The notes under the pieces: model-generated
Databases searched by the model: none
What the model was told of the DNA's origin: nothing
The model's input: the letters and a program-made list of their open reading frames with translations, nothing else
Position numbers and translations under genes: made by a program
Shown here: positions 1 to 9,777 of the stretch, in pieces
Numbering within the stretch: the first letter of the stretch is position 1
Layout of the letters: each line of letters opens with the position of its first letter
DNA from: Candidatus Latescibacterota bacterium
GTDB lineage: Bacteria > Latescibacterota > UBA2968 > UBA8231
Direction of reading: 5' to 3'
Assembly (NCBI GenBank): GCA_007136405.1
Contig: SLHA01000048.1
Coordinates: 1-64,000, forward strand
Length of the DNA stretch: 64,000 nucleotides

Positions 1-2878
1 AGGTTGTTGCCGGTACGCGGGTGCAGATCAGATTTCGGTCACCGCTGGCATTGTCCACCCGGCCCACGGCCGGCCAGAATTTGCTCTGACGCAACCATTC
101 GGCGGGCAGCGCCGCGCGTTCGCGGGTATACGGCCGATCCCAGTCCGTGGCACAGATCATCTCCACGGTATGCGGTGCCTGCGCCAGCAAGCTGTCCTTC
201 AGGTTTACCTGACCACGTTCTATCTCACCTATTTCTTGCCGTATGGCGATCATCGCATCGCAAAAACGATCCAGTTCAGCCTTGGATTCGGACTCGGTGG
301 GTTCCACCATGACGGTGCCGGGAACGGGAAACGAGACCGTAGGGGCATGGAAACCATAGTCCATCAGCCGCTTGGCGACATCCTCCACGGTTACGCCGGC
401 ACTATCTCGGAAGTGGCGCAGATCCAGAATGGCCTCGTGCGCCACATACCCGTTCTGCCCCTTGTACAGGACAGGATAGTACGGTCCAAGCCGGTGTGCG
501 ACATAGTTGGCGTTGAGAATCGCGACCTGCGTGGCGCGCGTCGCTCCCCGCCCGCCCAACAGTTTGAGATAGGCCCAGGAGATCAGCAGTACGAGTGCGC
601 TGCCCCACGGCGCAGCCGACACGGGACCGGTTCCCCGGGCTCCGCCCACGGACACTACAGGGTGTGTGGGCATCAGGTCGCGGAGATGTTCGGCGGCCGC
701 GATGGGGCCCATGCCCGGACCTCCGCCACCGTGCGGGATGCTGAACGTCTTGTGCAGATTGAGATGGCAGACATCCACGCCCAGATCACCAGGCCGGCAG
801 ATACCGACCAGAGCGTTCATGTTGGCGCCGTCCATGTACACCTGACCGCCATACTCGTGGACGATGGCGCAGATGTCGCCGATAGCCGCCTCGAATACCC
901 CGTGGGTGGAAGGGTAGGTAACCATCAAGGCGGCCAGCTGGTCGGCGTGTTTAACCGCCTTGTCGCGCAGATCGGCCACATCCACGTTGCCTTCCTCGTC
1001 GCATTCCACTACGACCACCCGCAGACCGGCCATGACCGCGCTGGCCGGATTGGTTCCATGGGCCGAGGCGGGAATGAGGCAGACATCCCGCTCCGCTTCT
1101 CCACACACTTCATGATAGCGCCGGATCACCATCAGACCGGTATATTCGCCCTGAGCTCCGGCATTGGGCTGCAACGATACGGCCGGTAGACCGGTGATGT
1201 CAGCCAGCATGCCCTGCAACTCCGTGAACATCAGGTGGTAGCCCCCCGCCTGTTCCGGTGGTGCAAACGGATGGAGATCGGTAAACTCCGGCCAGGTGAT
1301 GGGCAGCATCTCCACGGTCGCGTTCAGCTTCATGGTACACGAACCAAGAGGAATCATGGCTGTGGCCAGCGACAGATCACGCTGTTGCAGTCGGTTCATG
1401 TAGCGCAGCATCTCCGTTTCGGACCGATGCGAGCTGAACACTTCATGAGTCAGGTAGGGACTGGACCGAGTCAGTTCCGGCGGTAGTGCCGGCTCCCGGT
1501 GCGCGTGCACCAACTCATCCATGGCGAAGTCGATTCGTCCGGTGGGTGACAAGACCTTCAGCAGCTGCTCCAGAGCGCCAACAGAGGTGGATTCGTCCAC
1601 GGTGATTCCCACATCATGGGATCCCAGACGACGCAGGTTGATACGGGCAGCACGGGCCCGATCCAGGACGGCGTCGGCCTCCGGCAAGGCATGGCGCAGG
1701 CGTACGGTATCGAAGTAGCCAGGGTGTACCACCTGCATGCCCAGGCGCTGTGCTCCGGCCGCCAGAGCACAGGCGCATCGATGCACCCGTTCCGCGATCC
1801 GCCGGAGACCGTCTTTCCCGTGGTACACGGCATACATGCTGGCCACCACGGCCGGCAGCACCTCGGCGGTGCAGATGTTGCTGGTAGCTTTTTCGCGGCG
1901 AATGTGTTGCTCTCGCGTCTGAAGAGCCATACGCAAGGCAGGTTTTCCCTGCGAATCCACCGATACGCCGATGATGCGGCCCGGAACCTGCCGCTGATAT
2001 GCGGCCCTTGTGGCGAAATACGCGGCGTGCGGCCCGCCGTAACCCATGGGCATGCCGAATCTCTGCGTGCTGCCCACGACGACGTCGGCGTCGAACTCGC
2101 CGGGAGGCGTCAGCAGACACAGCGCCAGTGGATCCGCCGCCACGGCCACCAGTACGCCCTGTTCGTGGGCCTTCTGCACGAAGCCCGTGATGTCGACCGG
2201 CACAGCGCCGTCACTGGCCGGGTATTGCAGCAGGACGCCGAACACCGCTTCATCCATCTCCAGGCACCCCACGTCCCCTACCACCACCTCCCACCCCCGC
2301 CAGCAAGCCCGGGTCCGAACGACCTCGATCGTCTGTGGATGGCACTGGTCCGACACAAGGAACCGGTGTCCACCGCGTCGCCGCTGCAAGCTGGCCATCA
2401 TCGTCATGGCTTCGGCCGCTGCCGTGCCCTCGTCCAGCAGAGACGCATTGGCGATCTCCATGCCCGTCAGGTCGACGATCATGGTCTGGAAGTTCAGCAG
2501 GGCTTCGAGCCGCCCCTGAGCGATCTCCGCCTGATAGGGCGTATATTGGGTGTACCAGCCGGGATTCTCCAGTATGTTACGTTGTATCACCGGTGGCAGC
2601 ACGCATCCCGCATATCCCATTCCCATGTACGACCGAAACACCTGGTTCTGCTGGGCCACGGCTCGCATTTCGATCAGCATCTCATGCTCACTGCGCGGTT
2701 CGACCAGCTCGAGTTGTCCAGACAGCCTGATGTTGGCGGGAACGCTTACATCGATCAGATCATCCAGACTGCTCACCTGAAGCGATTCCAGCATGGCGGC
2801 AATGTCCTCGTCATCCGGGCCGATGTGCCTGTCGATGAACCGGTCCGTATACTCCAATCCCGTTTGATCGTTTTTCAT
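1..2878 (-). CDS. gcvP: Glycine dehydrogenase (P-protein of glycine cleavage system), 3' end cut by window edge
   Basis: PLP-dependent glycine decarboxylase that loads the aminomethyl group onto GcvH. The frame is open for 959 codons and runs off the left edge; full-length GcvP is about 957 aa, so only a few residues are missing. The PLP lysine sits in [20 protein letters not shown] at about residue 710, and the last residues ([11 protein letters not shown]) match the usual C-terminus. This is the one-chain type, not split gcvPA/gcvPB. ATG at 2878 has an AGGAG about 10 nt upstream. Odd: the frame continues upstream without a stop through coaE, so translation could yield a CoaE-GcvP fusion. 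gcvT and gcvH are not in view. Confidence 0.95.
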   Translation of the reverse strand, partial: MKNDQTGLEYTDRFIDRHIGPDDEDIAAMLESLQVSSLDDLIDVSVPANIRLSGQLELVEPRSEHEMLIEMRAVAQQNQVFRSYMGMGYAGCVLPPVIQRNILENPGWYTQYTPYQAEIAQGRLEALLNFQTMIVDLTGMEIANASLLDEGTAAAEAMTMMASLQRRRGGHRFLVSDQCHPQTIEVVRTRACWRGWEVVVGDVGCLEMDEAVFGVLLQYPASDGAVPVDITGFVQKAHEQGVLVAVAADPLALCLLTPPGEFDADVVVGSTQRFGMPMGYGGPHAAYFATRAAYQRQVPGRIIGVSVDSQGKPALRMALQTREQHIRREKATSNICTAEVLPAVVASMYAVYHGKDGLRRIAERVHRCACALAAGAQRLGMQVVHPGYFDTVRLRHALPEADAVLDRARAARINLRRLGSHDVGITVDESTSVGALEQLLKVLSPTGRIDFAMDELVHAHREPALPPELTRSSPYLTHEVFSSHRSETEMLRYMNRLQQRDLSLATAMIPLGSCTMKLNATVEMLPITWPEFTDLHPFAPPEQAGGYHLMFTELQGMLADITGLPAVSLQPNAGAQGEYTGLMVIRRYHEVCGEAERDVCLIPASAHGTNPASAVMAGLRVVVVECDEEGNVDVADLRDKAVKHADQLAALMVTYPSTHGVFEAAIGDICAIVHEYGGQVYMDGANMNALVGICRPGDLGVDVCHLNLHKTFSIPHGGGGPGMGPIAAAEHLRDLMPTHPVVSVGGARGTGPVSAAPWGSALVLLISWAYLKLLGGRGATRATQVAILNANYVAHRLGPYYPVLYKGQNGYVAHEAILDLRHFRDSAGVTVEDVAKRLMDYGFHAPTVSFPVPGTVMVEPTESESKAELDRFCDAMIAIRQEIGEIERGQVNLKDSLLAQAPHTVEMICATDWDRPYTRERAALPAEWLRQSKFWPAVGRVDNASGDRNLICTRVPATT

Positions 2879-3517
2879 GGACAGCTGTCTCCTGATTTCC
2901 ATCCGGCCAGCGCGCCGCCGGTTGCCGTCGCGCCGTTCCAGTATCTGCATCCAAACACTCCGGGCCGCCTGTTCCAGCCCTGTCCGATCCCCGTCGTTGT
3001 TGACCACGAAGTCGGCGCGCGCCCGCTTTTCCGGCGCCGGAAGCTGGTACGCCGTGCGGCGCCTGATCTCTGCTGGCGTCAAACCGGTGCGTTGGCAAGC
3101 ACGACGCAGGCGGATCTGCTCCGCTGCATCAACGACCACGATGCAGTCGCAGCGTGTCTCGCAACCCCACTCCAGCAGCAGGGCCGCATCCAGCACCACG
3201 ATATCCGCAACCCTGGAGGCGGCCTCCACCCGTTCCCACAGGCGCCGTTCCAACTCCGGCCGCACGATGTCCTGCAACTGCCGCCAGGTCCGGGCGTTGG
3301 TGAAGGCGCGGCGTCCCAGCTCCGGTCGCAGCACACCGCCGTCGGCGTCGACGATGGCATCACCGAAGACTGCACGCAACGCAGCGATGACGCCACCATC
3401 CGTCAATACTTCATGGCCGATGCGGTCCGCATCCACGACGACGCCTCCCCAGGAGGCGAACAGCGAACACACGCTGGATTTGCCTGCACCCATCCCCCCG
3501 GTCACTCCGACCAGCAT
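2879..3517 (-). CDS. coaE: Dephospho-CoA kinase, in frame with gcvP and lacking its own stop codon
   Basis: Phosphorylates the ribose 3'-OH of dephospho-CoA in the last step of CoA synthesis. Translation from ATG 3517 gives a P-loop GGMGAGKSS (residues 7-15), [13 protein letters not shown], and the late family motif around [21 protein letters not shown] strong GGAGGTG lies 6 nt before the ATG. The 213 codons up to the gcvP ATG equal a complete CoaE (about 200-210 aa), but there is no stop codon before gcvP. The coordinates here mark the CoaE part only. Either the two are made as one polypeptide of more than 1170 aa, or gcvP re-initiates at its own RBS, or a stop was lost by a sequence error. 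Confidence 0.88.
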
Positions 3518-3561
3518 AGGTGTCACCTCCATGGTTCACGGCCGATCTGTCCGCACCGGAG

Positions 3562-3577
3562 CCGGCGGATCCGCCGG
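3562..3577. repeat. 16-bp perfect palindrome upstream of coaE
   Basis: CCGGCGGATCCGCCGG reads the same on both strands. It lies about 45 nt upstream of the coaE start in the 197-nt gap after pfkB. It could form a leader hairpin or act as an operator; no T-run follows on either strand, so it is not a typical intrinsic terminator. Confidence 0.45.
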
Positions 3578-3672
3578 GTGAGGTGCCGCGAGCAGAAACG
3601 CGCCGCTGGTTGCCGTGGCCGGTGAGGTGCCTGCGAGGCCTGATCCGGCAGGGTTCGCCGCAGGTCCCGTGT

Positions 3673-3700
3673 CTCAGCCGGTGACACTCAGCCGGTGACA
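3673..3700. repeat. Perfect tandem repeat of 14 bp (two copies)
   Basis: CTCAGCCGGTGACA occurs twice head to tail, just downstream of the pfkB stop codon (minus strand). Probably a local slippage duplication; no function is evident. Confidence 0.7.
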
Positions 3701-3714
3701 AGCGCCGGACACCA

Positions 3715-4629
3715 TCACGCCAGCAGCATGGGGGATAGCTCGATCAGCGCTTCTGGTCCGCGCCCCTGACTTGCCGTTCCGGCGACCCGGCAGGCTACCT
3801 GCAGGATGCGTTCCGGCGCCCAGGCGGACACCAAGCCGAGGCCCATGACCGCCAGAAAGACGTCGCCGCAGCCTGTCGGGTCTACGGCCTGGGGGCCGCT
3901 GGAAGGCTCCACCAATATATGACAGCCGATCGAATCTCTGATGGCTGCCATGGCGCCCTGAGCACCCCGTGTGATGACGACCATCCGCGGACCGTGGTTC
4001 AGCAACCGGCCGGCGAACTCCGCCAGTGCCTGGATGGATGGGTGGGCAAGACCCGCAAGCAGAGCGGCCTCCCGTTCATTCATCTGCAGTCCATCCACCG
4101 GCTCGATCCACTGAGGCCAGTCACAGGGCACATACTGGACCCGCTCACCGCCGGCCGCCGTGCGCAAGAGCAGGCTGTGCAGATCCATGATCAACGGGCC
4201 CTGAACCGCCTGGCGCAGGCCACGCAGCGTGGGTAGCTCGATTTCCCGGCCCGTGATGAAATTGATCAGCAAAGCATCCAGACTGGCGGCATACGGCTCA
4301 ACCTCATCCCAGGCAAGGGGAGGCAGGTCGCCGACAAGCTGTTCGCGTTTGCTGCCGTCGCTGCGGTAGGTCAGCTCACAGCGGTAGTTTGGCGCCGCAT
4401 CTACCCGGATCCCATCCTGGCGGATTCCCGGATATCTCTGGATGAGTGGGCGTACCACCTGAAAGGCATCCGCACCGATCCGGGACAGCAGCCAGATCTC
4501 AGCCCCGGGCGACAGACGGGACAACGCGCCCGCCGTGTATAGTGCTCCCCCGAATCCCCGGAAAACCTCCCCGCCGGGGCTCGTGATGACATCCGTATTC
4601 ACGCTGCCGATGATTCCGAATCGCATCAT
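3715..4629 (-). CDS. PfkB-family carbohydrate/nucleoside kinase
   Basis: Ribokinase-like sugar or nucleoside kinase, 304 aa, normal length for the family. The N-terminus (GIIGSVNTDVITSPGGEVFRGFGGA) shows the usual substrate-binding glycines. Near the C-terminus VDPTGCGDVFLAVMGLGL is the second PfkB signature; the Asp of GCGD is the catalytic base, with a Cys in place of the common Ala (GAGD). Substrate cannot be told from sequence. A consensus promoter lies immediately upstream, divergent from clpP, and coaE-gcvP follow on the same strand after 197 nt. ATG 4629 and ATG 4626 are adjacent start choices. Confidence 0.88.
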   Translation of the reverse strand: MMRFGIIGSVNTDVITSPGGEVFRGFGGALYTAGALSRLSPGAEIWLLSRIGADAFQVVRPLIQRYPGIRQDGIRVDAAPNYRCELTYRSDGSKREQLVGDLPPLAWDEVEPYAASLDALLINFITGREIELPTLRGLRQAVQGPLIMDLHSLLLRTAAGGERVQYVPCDWPQWIEPVDGLQMNEREAALLAGLAHPSIQALAEFAGRLLNHGPRMVVITRGAQGAMAAIRDSIGCHILVEPSSGPQAVDPTGCGDVFLAVMGLGLVSAWAPERILQVACRVAGTASQGRGPEALIELSPMLLA

Positions 4630-4646
4630 GATACACTTTCCGGCTC

Positions 4647-4675
4647 AATGTAGCGTCCACCCGGAAGGGTGTCAA
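4647..4675 (-). promoter_or_regulatory. Sigma-70 promoter for pfkB
   Basis: On the minus strand TTGACA (4675-4670), a 17-nt spacer and TACATT (4652-4647). The -10 box ends about 18 nt before the pfkB ATG, implying a very short leader. It is divergent from the clpP promoter 50 nt away. Confidence 0.7.
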
Positions 4676-4726
4676 ACCCCTGAAATGGAAGCCGCTGTCG
4701 ATGGTTCGATGTCGCCGTGGACCGAG

Positions 4727-4755
4727 TTGACACGGCCTGCGGGTTGGTTTATCGT
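4727..4755 (+). promoter_or_regulatory. Sigma-70 promoter for clpP
   Basis: TTGACA (4727-4732), 17-nt spacer, TATCGT (4750-4755). It is placed 44 nt before the clpP ATG, a normal leader length. Confidence 0.7.
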
Positions 4756-4798
4756 GTAAGCGGGTTTTGCACAACAACCAGATTACCAGCGGACTGTC

Positions 4799-5410
4799 AT
4801 GGCAATAGTACCTGTGGTTATCGAACAATCCGGACGGGGTGAACGCGCGTACGACATCTTCTCGCGCCTCCTGAAAGAACGCATCGTGTTCCTCGGCTCG
4901 GTCATCGACGACAATGAAGCCAATGTCGTCATCGCTCAGCTCCTTTTTCTGGCCTCAGAGGATCCCAATAAAGACATTTCCCTGTATATCAACAGTCCGG
5001 GAGGCAGCCTGACCGCCGGACTGGCGTTGTACGATACCATGCAGCACATCCCCTGCGACGTAGCCACGCTTTGCGTCGGTCAGGCCTTCAGCATGAGCGC
5101 TCTGCTGCTTGCGGGCGGCACCCGGGGCAAGCGCCACGCGCTACCCCATGCCAGGCTCATGCTGCATCAACCCTGGGGCGGGATCTCCGGCCAGGCCAGC
5201 GACATCGAGATCCATGCCCGGGAGATCATGAACTGGAAGAAACGCCTCACCCAGATCCTGGTGACGGACACAGGCCAGACGTTTGAACGGGTTCAGGCCG
5301 CCACGGAGCGGGACTGGTTCCTGGATGCTCAGGAGGCTAAGGAGTTCGGTCTGATCGACAGCATCCTGACCAACGCCAGCTCGATCGGCTCGGATTCGCC
5401 GCCGGCGTGA
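4799..5410 (+). CDS. clpP: ATP-dependent Clp protease proteolytic subunit ClpP
   Basis: Serine peptidase that forms the tetradecameric barrel used by ClpX or ClpA. At 203 aa it has normal length. The triad is intact: Ser98 in [15 protein letters not shown] (Phe replaces the usual second Ala of GQAAS), His123 in [10 protein letters not shown] and Asp172 in ATERDWF. There is no long propeptide. A consensus promoter lies 44 nt upstream. clpX is not adjacent but lies 2.3 kb away on the other strand. The stop codon directly abuts the stop of the convergent GGDEF gene, with no spacer. Confidence 0.96.
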   Translation: MAIVPVVIEQSGRGERAYDIFSRLLKERIVFLGSVIDDNEANVVIAQLLFLASEDPNKDISLYINSPGGSLTAGLALYDTMQHIPCDVATLCVGQAFSMSALLLAGGTRGKRHALPHARLMLHQPWGGISGQASDIEIHAREIMNWKKRLTQILVTDTGQTFERVQAATERDWFLDAQEAKEFGLIDSILTNASSIGSDSPPA

Positions 5411-6289
5411 TCAAGTATGCACTACCCTGTTGCGTCCTCGATGCTTGGCCTGGTACAGGCGTCGATCGGCGCGACGGACCAGCTCCTCGGCAGACTCCGG
5501 TGCATCCGCGGGATAGGTAGCCACACCGATGCTCACGGTGATACGGGCTTCGGTGTGGTCCTGGCAAAAGACGTGATCTGCCACCGCCGTACGGATCCTC
5601 TCCCCCAGCATCCACGCCCCACTCCTGTCCGTATGCGGTAGCAGCAAGGCGAATTCCTCACCGCCATATCGGGTCAGGGTGTCCTCAAGGCGTACCTGGC
5701 CACGGATCAACCTGCCCAGCTGGCGCAGGACGGCGTCACCGAAACGGTGACCGTGGCGGTCATTGATCAGTTTGAAGTAGTCGATATCCAGAATCGCGAA
5801 GCTGAAGGGATAGTGATAACGCCAGGCTTCCGCCAGTTGCGCCAGCAGGTGTGACTCCATGTAGCGGCGGTTGTAGACCCCCGTAGTCTGATCGACCACC
5901 GCATCTTCAGACAGCTGATCCAGGCGTCGCTTCAGGCGCAACTGCACCTTGATACGGGTCTTGAGCTCGGTGATTCGAACGTCAAGGGAGAGAAGGTCAT
6001 TCGCGCCCATATCCAGGTATCTCAGCGCTTCCGGGCTCGTTGCTGGCACCAGCACGATGACCGGAACATCCCTGGCCACCGCCGTCGCCAGCAGGCTTCG
6101 CAGGCGCTGAGGTGTGTCATGATCGGCACGCACATCGACCAGCATCACATCGGCCTGCAGGGCATCCGGAGAAACCGGCTCCGGTAAAGATTCCAGGATG
6201 GTGACTATAGCATCGGCGCCTACCTGCAGGGCATCGTATACTCTTTGCTGCAGTGTAGCATCCTGGGATACCAATACGAGTCTGTTCAT
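5411..6289 (-). CDS. Diguanylate cyclase with N-terminal receiver-like domain
   Basis: Predicted to make c-di-GMP from two GTP. Residues 1-120 resemble a receiver domain, with a possible phospho-acceptor Asp52 in VMLVDVR; typical acidic-pocket residues at the N-terminus are poor, so it may be a degenerate receiver. The C-terminal GGDEF domain has an intact active site (GGEEF, 209-213) and a product-inhibition I-site RLED (200-203) exactly five residues before it, as in PleD-type enzymes. No membrane segment. It overlaps the upstream epmA-like gene by 4 nt (ATGA), indicating translational coupling. Confidence 0.9.
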   Translation of the reverse strand: MNRLVLVSQDATLQQRVYDALQVGADAIVTILESLPEPVSPDALQADVMLVDVRADHDTPQRLRSLLATAVARDVPVIVLVPATSPEALRYLDMGANDLLSLDVRITELKTRIKVQLRLKRRLDQLSEDAVVDQTTGVYNRRYMESHLLAQLAEAWRYHYPFSFAILDIDYFKLINDRHGHRFGDAVLRQLGRLIRGQVRLEDTLTRYGGEEFALLLPHTDRSGAWMLGERIRTAVADHVFCQDHTEARITVSIGVATYPADAPESAEELVRRADRRLYQAKHRGRNRVVHT

Positions 6290-7638
6290 GGATCACCCCC
6301 CCCCAGGTCCGGGGGGAAAGCCACGACCTCGTCGATGCTGGTCGCTCCGGTACACAGCATCACCAGGCGATCGACTCCCATGGCCATGCCACCCGCAGGT
6401 GGCATGCCACATTGCAGCATGTGCAGGAAATCCACATCCGTGTTCACGGGGGGCAGACCAAAGGCCCTCCGGCGTTGCGCCTCCCGGCAAAAACGCTCCT
6501 CTTGTTCCGCGGCATCGTTGAGCTCGCTGTAACCATTGGCCAGTTCCATTCCCGCGATATAGGCTTCGGCGCGCTCTGCCAGGCCGCTGCAGCCGGGCTT
6601 GCGACGGGCCAGCGCACCCAATGCCACCGGGTAGTCCAGCAGGAATACGGCCCCCAGCTCCTTCAGACCAGGCTCGACCCTGTCGACCAGCACCTTGTGA
6701 AAGGCGTCTTCCCAACTATCCTGTTCAGTGATGCTCCGGTACCCGTGGGCCGCTGCGGCATGGCGCAGCGAGGTCGCGTCCGGGCAGGCTTGCAGTGAGA
6801 TGCCGGCATAGCGGCTATACGCCTCAGTTACCGTCAGCCGCGGCCATGGTGCGGCAAGCTCCACACGCTGGCCGCCATGCTCCAGCCAGTTCCGGCCGGA
6901 GACCTGATGACACACATACGCCACCAGTTTCTCCACGTCCTCCATGACCGCGTGGTAGTCAGCGTAGGCCCGGTACCATTCGAGCATGGTGAACTCCGGG
7001 AGATGGCAGGGCGAGCGTTCGCCGTTCCGAAAGCACCGAACCAGCTGAAAAATCCGCTCGAAACCAGCGCTGAGGAGCCGTTTCATGTGGTGCTCGGGCG
7101 AGGCAATCAGGACTCCGCGCAGGCGCTTGGCCGGTAGCCGTAACTCGCTCTCGAAGAAGTCGATATGTCCCTCATTGCCGGTTCCACTGACAAACTGGGG
7201 GGTTTCCACCTCCTGGAAACCCTGGTTACGGAAGTAGTCCCTGATGGCTGCCATGATCCGGGCGCGCACGAACAGCCGTTGCCGGAGCAGCCCGTCATGG
7301 CGCCGGAAACGCGTCCAGTCCGATGCAGCCTTCAAGGCGCCATGACCCGAAACCAACACCTGAATCGAATGCACATGCAACTGCCCGCCGCGCGCATAGC
7401 CGGTTAGCGCCGCTACATCTCCGGCTGCCGCGCCGCAGAGGCTGCGGTACCTGAAACGAATTTCGCCCGTTTCATCGGCAAGAATTCCCTCCCCCGTGGC
7501 GCACTGCAGGAGACGTCCTAAAAGGACTACATCCGGCGCATCCGCGGGAATCCGGCCGGCTCCATGGGTTCGGCGCGGCCAGGCTTCTGCCGGTCGACAT
7601 GGATCAGCCTGGAAACTCAGACGCGTCAATTCTTGCAC
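6286..7638 (-). CDS. epmA: EpmA/GenX-type class II lysyl-tRNA synthetase paralogue with N-terminal OB-like region
   Basis: EpmA attaches beta-lysine to a conserved lysine of elongation factor P. The class II catalytic core is present, with motif 2 FRNGERSPCHLPEFTMLEWY and motif 3 GGMAMGVDRLVML. Ala in GMAMG matches EpmA (GVALG), whereas true LysRS has Gly there. Unlike the 325-aa E. coli EpmA, this 450-aa protein keeps about 110 extra N-terminal residues with an OB-fold look (GRLLQCATGEGILADETG). GTG 7638 is preferred because AGGAG lies 5 nt before it; the upstream TTG falls in a terminator. EF-P and epmB are not in the window. A short LysRS variant is the main alternative. Confidence 0.78.
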   Translation of the reverse strand: MQELTRLSFQADPCRPAEAWPRRTHGAGRIPADAPDVVLLGRLLQCATGEGILADETGEIRFRYRSLCGAAAGDVAALTGYARGGQLHVHSIQVLVSGHGALKAASDWTRFRRHDGLLRQRLFVRARIMAAIRDYFRNQGFQEVETPQFVSGTGNEGHIDFFESELRLPAKRLRGVLIASPEHHMKRLLSAGFERIFQLVRCFRNGERSPCHLPEFTMLEWYRAYADYHAVMEDVEKLVAYVCHQVSGRNWLEHGGQRVELAAPWPRLTVTEAYSRYAGISLQACPDATSLRHAAAAHGYRSITEQDSWEDAFHKVLVDRVEPGLKELGAVFLLDYPVALGALARRKPGCSGLAERAEAYIAGMELANGYSELNDAAEQEERFCREAQRRRAFGLPPVNTDVDFLHMLQCGMPPAGGMAMGVDRLVMLCTGATSIDEVVAFPPDLGGGDP

Positions 7639-7656
7639 ACCGATACTCCTCGAATG

Positions 7657-7714
7657 CAAAAACGGCCCCGGCGAATGGACCTGCGTCGGCAGGCTCCGCC
7701 CGTGCGGGCCGTTT
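7657..7714 (-). terminator. Branched intrinsic terminator after clpX
   Basis: On the minus strand AAACGGCCC pairs with GGGCCGTTT, closed around a GC-rich loop that contains a second stem (CCTGC/GCAGG), followed by a T-run. It lies 45 nt after the clpX stop and just before the epmA-like start. Confidence 0.6.
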
Positions 7715-7759
7715 CCGGCACCAGTGGTGTCAGTAAGGCATTGGGTAGCAGCGGTACGA

Positions 7760-8989
7760 TCAGGCGCGTTTTTTACGGCTGACGTAGGTGGGCGGGCCCT
7801 TGGCTTCCACGAAATCCCTGGTTATGACACACTCCTGCACATCATCACGCGCCGGCAGCTCATACATGATCTGGAACATGGTCGTTTCCATCACCGCACG
7901 CAGACCGCGCGCTCCCATGGCCTTCTTACGAGCCAGTTCGACGACGTATTCCAGCGCCTCAGGCTCGAAACGCAGCTTCATACCGTCCATCTCGAAGAGC
8001 TTCTGGTATTGCTTGACCAACGCGTTCCTGGGCTCGACCAGTATGGCCATCATGGCGTCAGCGCTCAACGGATGCAGAGTGCTGACCACCGGTAACCGGC
8101 CGATCAGCTCCGGAATGAGACCGTATTGGATCAGGTCTTCCGGTTGCACCCGGGCCAGGGCACGACCCATCTCGAGCGCCTCTGCGCCGGCGACGTTGGC
8201 GCCAAACCCCATGGCCCGATGCCCGATGCGCTGGTTGATGATCCGTTCCAGTCCGTCAAATGCGCCACCGCAGATGAAGAGTATATTGCGGGTGTTGATC
8301 TGAACCAGAGGCTGTTCCGGGTGTTTACGCCCCCCCTTGGGAGGCACGCCGGCAACGGTACCCTCCAGGATCTTGAGCAGTTCCTGTTGAACGCCTTCAC
8401 CGGATACGTCCCGGGTGATGGACGGATTGCCGGACTTCCGTGCGACTTTGTCGAGCTCGTCAATGAACAGAATGCCGCGTTCCGCCTGACTGACGTCATA
8501 ATCCGCCGCCTGGAGTATACGCACCAATATGCTCTCTACATCCTCGCCGACATAACCGGCTTCCGTCAGAACCGTGGCATCGACGATGGCAAACGGCACC
8601 TTGAGAATGGAGGCAAGGCTCTCCGCCAACAGCGTTTTACCGGTTCCAGTGGGCCCGATCAGCAGGATGTTACTCTTGGTGAGTTCTACATCACTCAGGC
8701 CGGAATAGACCCGCTTGTAATGATTGTACACCGCTACTGAGAGCGACTTTTTGGCCCGCTCCTGACCGATGACATGCTGGTCGAGATGCTTCTTGATGTC
8801 CGCCGGTTTGGGCAGCGGAGCTCCATCCAGATTGGGTTCTTGCCTGTCCTCTGCCTCCAGAACCTCGTTGCACAGTCCGACGCACTCATTGCAGATATGC
8901 ACCGAAGGCCCCTGAATGATCTTTTCTACCTGATCGACTCCCTTGCCGCAGAACGAGCAAGCAAACGAGTTGTGCGGCTTCTTGAGCAT
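7760..8989 (-). CDS. clpX: ATP-dependent Clp protease ATP-binding subunit ClpX
   Basis: AAA+ unfoldase that feeds substrates to ClpP. At 409 aa it has the N-terminal zinc-binding domain (CSFCGKG ... ICNECV), Walker [13 protein letters not shown], Walker [10 protein letters not shown] and the GYVGEDVES pore-loop region. ATG 8989 is preceded by GAGGAGC. It lies 24 nt after a cold-shock-domain gene on the same strand and is probably cotranscribed with it. It is separated from clpP by two genes and sits on the opposite strand, unlike the usual clpP-clpX pair. Confidence 0.96.
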   Translation of the reverse strand: MLKKPHNSFACSFCGKGVDQVEKIIQGPSVHICNECVGLCNEVLEAEDRQEPNLDGAPLPKPADIKKHLDQHVIGQERAKKSLSVAVYNHYKRVYSGLSDVELTKSNILLIGPTGTGKTLLAESLASILKVPFAIVDATVLTEAGYVGEDVESILVRILQAADYDVSQAERGILFIDELDKVARKSGNPSITRDVSGEGVQQELLKILEGTVAGVPPKGGRKHPEQPLVQINTRNILFICGGAFDGLERIINQRIGHRAMGFGANVAGAEALEMGRALARVQPEDLIQYGLIPELIGRLPVVSTLHPLSADAMMAILVEPRNALVKQYQKLFEMDGMKLRFEPEALEYVVELARKKAMGARGLRAVMETTMFQIMYELPARDDVQECVITRDFVEAKGPPTYVSRKKRA

Positions 8990-9013
8990 GCTCCTCGGTG
9001 TTCCTTTCCCGTG

Positions 9014-9625
9014 TCAACTCCCCGGCTCGATGTCTACAGATGCTCCCTCCGCTTCCTCACCAGCCGCGACATCCTGCTCCGGCTCCCCTGCCTGCGGTTC
9101 CCTGTTGAAGGCTTCTGCACCAGCCTGTGCCGCTGTCCTGGCTTGACCAGAGTCAGCCTCCTGACCTCCCTTCATGACATTGATGGCCTGAAAACCCTTG
9201 GCAGTGCGGGTGACCATAAACTCGACTTCGTCTCCCTGAGCAAGGCTGCGATCCCAGGAAGAGATGTCCCGCCAGTGGACGAAGACGTCGATATGGCTGT
9301 CCGTGGAGATAAATCCGTAGCCTTTGTCATTGTTGAACCACTTGACGACACCCGTAACCCAGGTGTTTTCGACCAGCGTGTCTCCTGCGGCTACGCCGGT
9401 TTCCGGACTGGCAGGGGTTGGCTTGCCGCTTTCGGCTTCCAGGATCTGACTGTGAATCAAGTCCCGCGTCTTGCTGCCGCCATCTGTACTCTCCAGAAGA
9501 AGCTCCAGTCCGGTGATCAAACCGATGACGTAGGACGAGTCTGCTCCGTACAACCGCCGGGCCTGGGCGATTTTCCCGGCCAGGCCGGAGATCGTGTCTG
9601 CTTCTATAAATATAGAACTGCCCAA
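9014..9625 (-). CDS. Cold-shock-domain protein with extra N-terminal domain and acidic tail
   Basis: About 203 aa. The centre (residues about 90-150) is a cold-shock domain: VTGVVKWFNNDKGYGFIS with RNP1 KGYGFI and RNP2 VFVHW. Ahead of it is an 85-residue domain I do not recognise (GLAGKIAQARRLYGADSSYV), and behind it a Glu/Ala-rich tail. Single CSD proteins are about 70 aa, so this is a composite. Likely a single-strand nucleic-acid binder. The start is uncertain: TTG 9625 is best spaced from AGGAGG; TTG 9634 is the alternative. A consensus promoter about 120 nt upstream gives a long leader, as in many cold-shock genes. Confidence 0.8.
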   Translation of the reverse strand: MGSSIFIEADTISGLAGKIAQARRLYGADSSYVIGLITGLELLLESTDGGSKTRDLIHSQILEAESGKPTPASPETGVAAGDTLVENTWVTGVVKWFNNDKGYGFISTDSHIDVFVHWRDISSWDRSLAQGDEVEFMVTRTAKGFQAINVMKGGQEADSGQARTAAQAGAEAFNREPQAGEPEQDVAAGEEAEGASVDIEPGS

Positions 9626-9745
9626 GGATAACAACCCTCCTGTGTACCGCTACACTGATGATCCGGAAACGCCGAACCGGCTGTTCATTGGCCTGCACCG
9701 GGACCTGGGCGTTCCGAGTTATCTGAGGAAACCCATTGGATACAT

Positions 9746-9774
9746 TATTAAGCACATCCTCCGTAATCTGTCAA
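9746..9774 (-). promoter_or_regulatory. Sigma-70 promoter for the cold-shock-domain gene
   Basis: Minus strand TTGACA (9774-9769), 17-nt spacer, TTAATA (9751-9746). The predicted transcript starts near 9739, leaving a leader of about 115 nt before the start codon. Confidence 0.65.
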
Positions 9775-9777
9775 CAA

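Noticed and set aside
1616-3625. 669-codon plus-strand open frame opposite gcvP/coaE
   Set aside because: It is the mirror frame of the minus-strand coding sequence; the minus strand encodes clear GcvP and CoaE motifs and this frame has no family-like sequence.
3715-3720. Intrinsic terminator after pfkB formed by the 14-bp tandem repeats
   Set aside because: The repeats are direct, not inverted, and no T-run follows.
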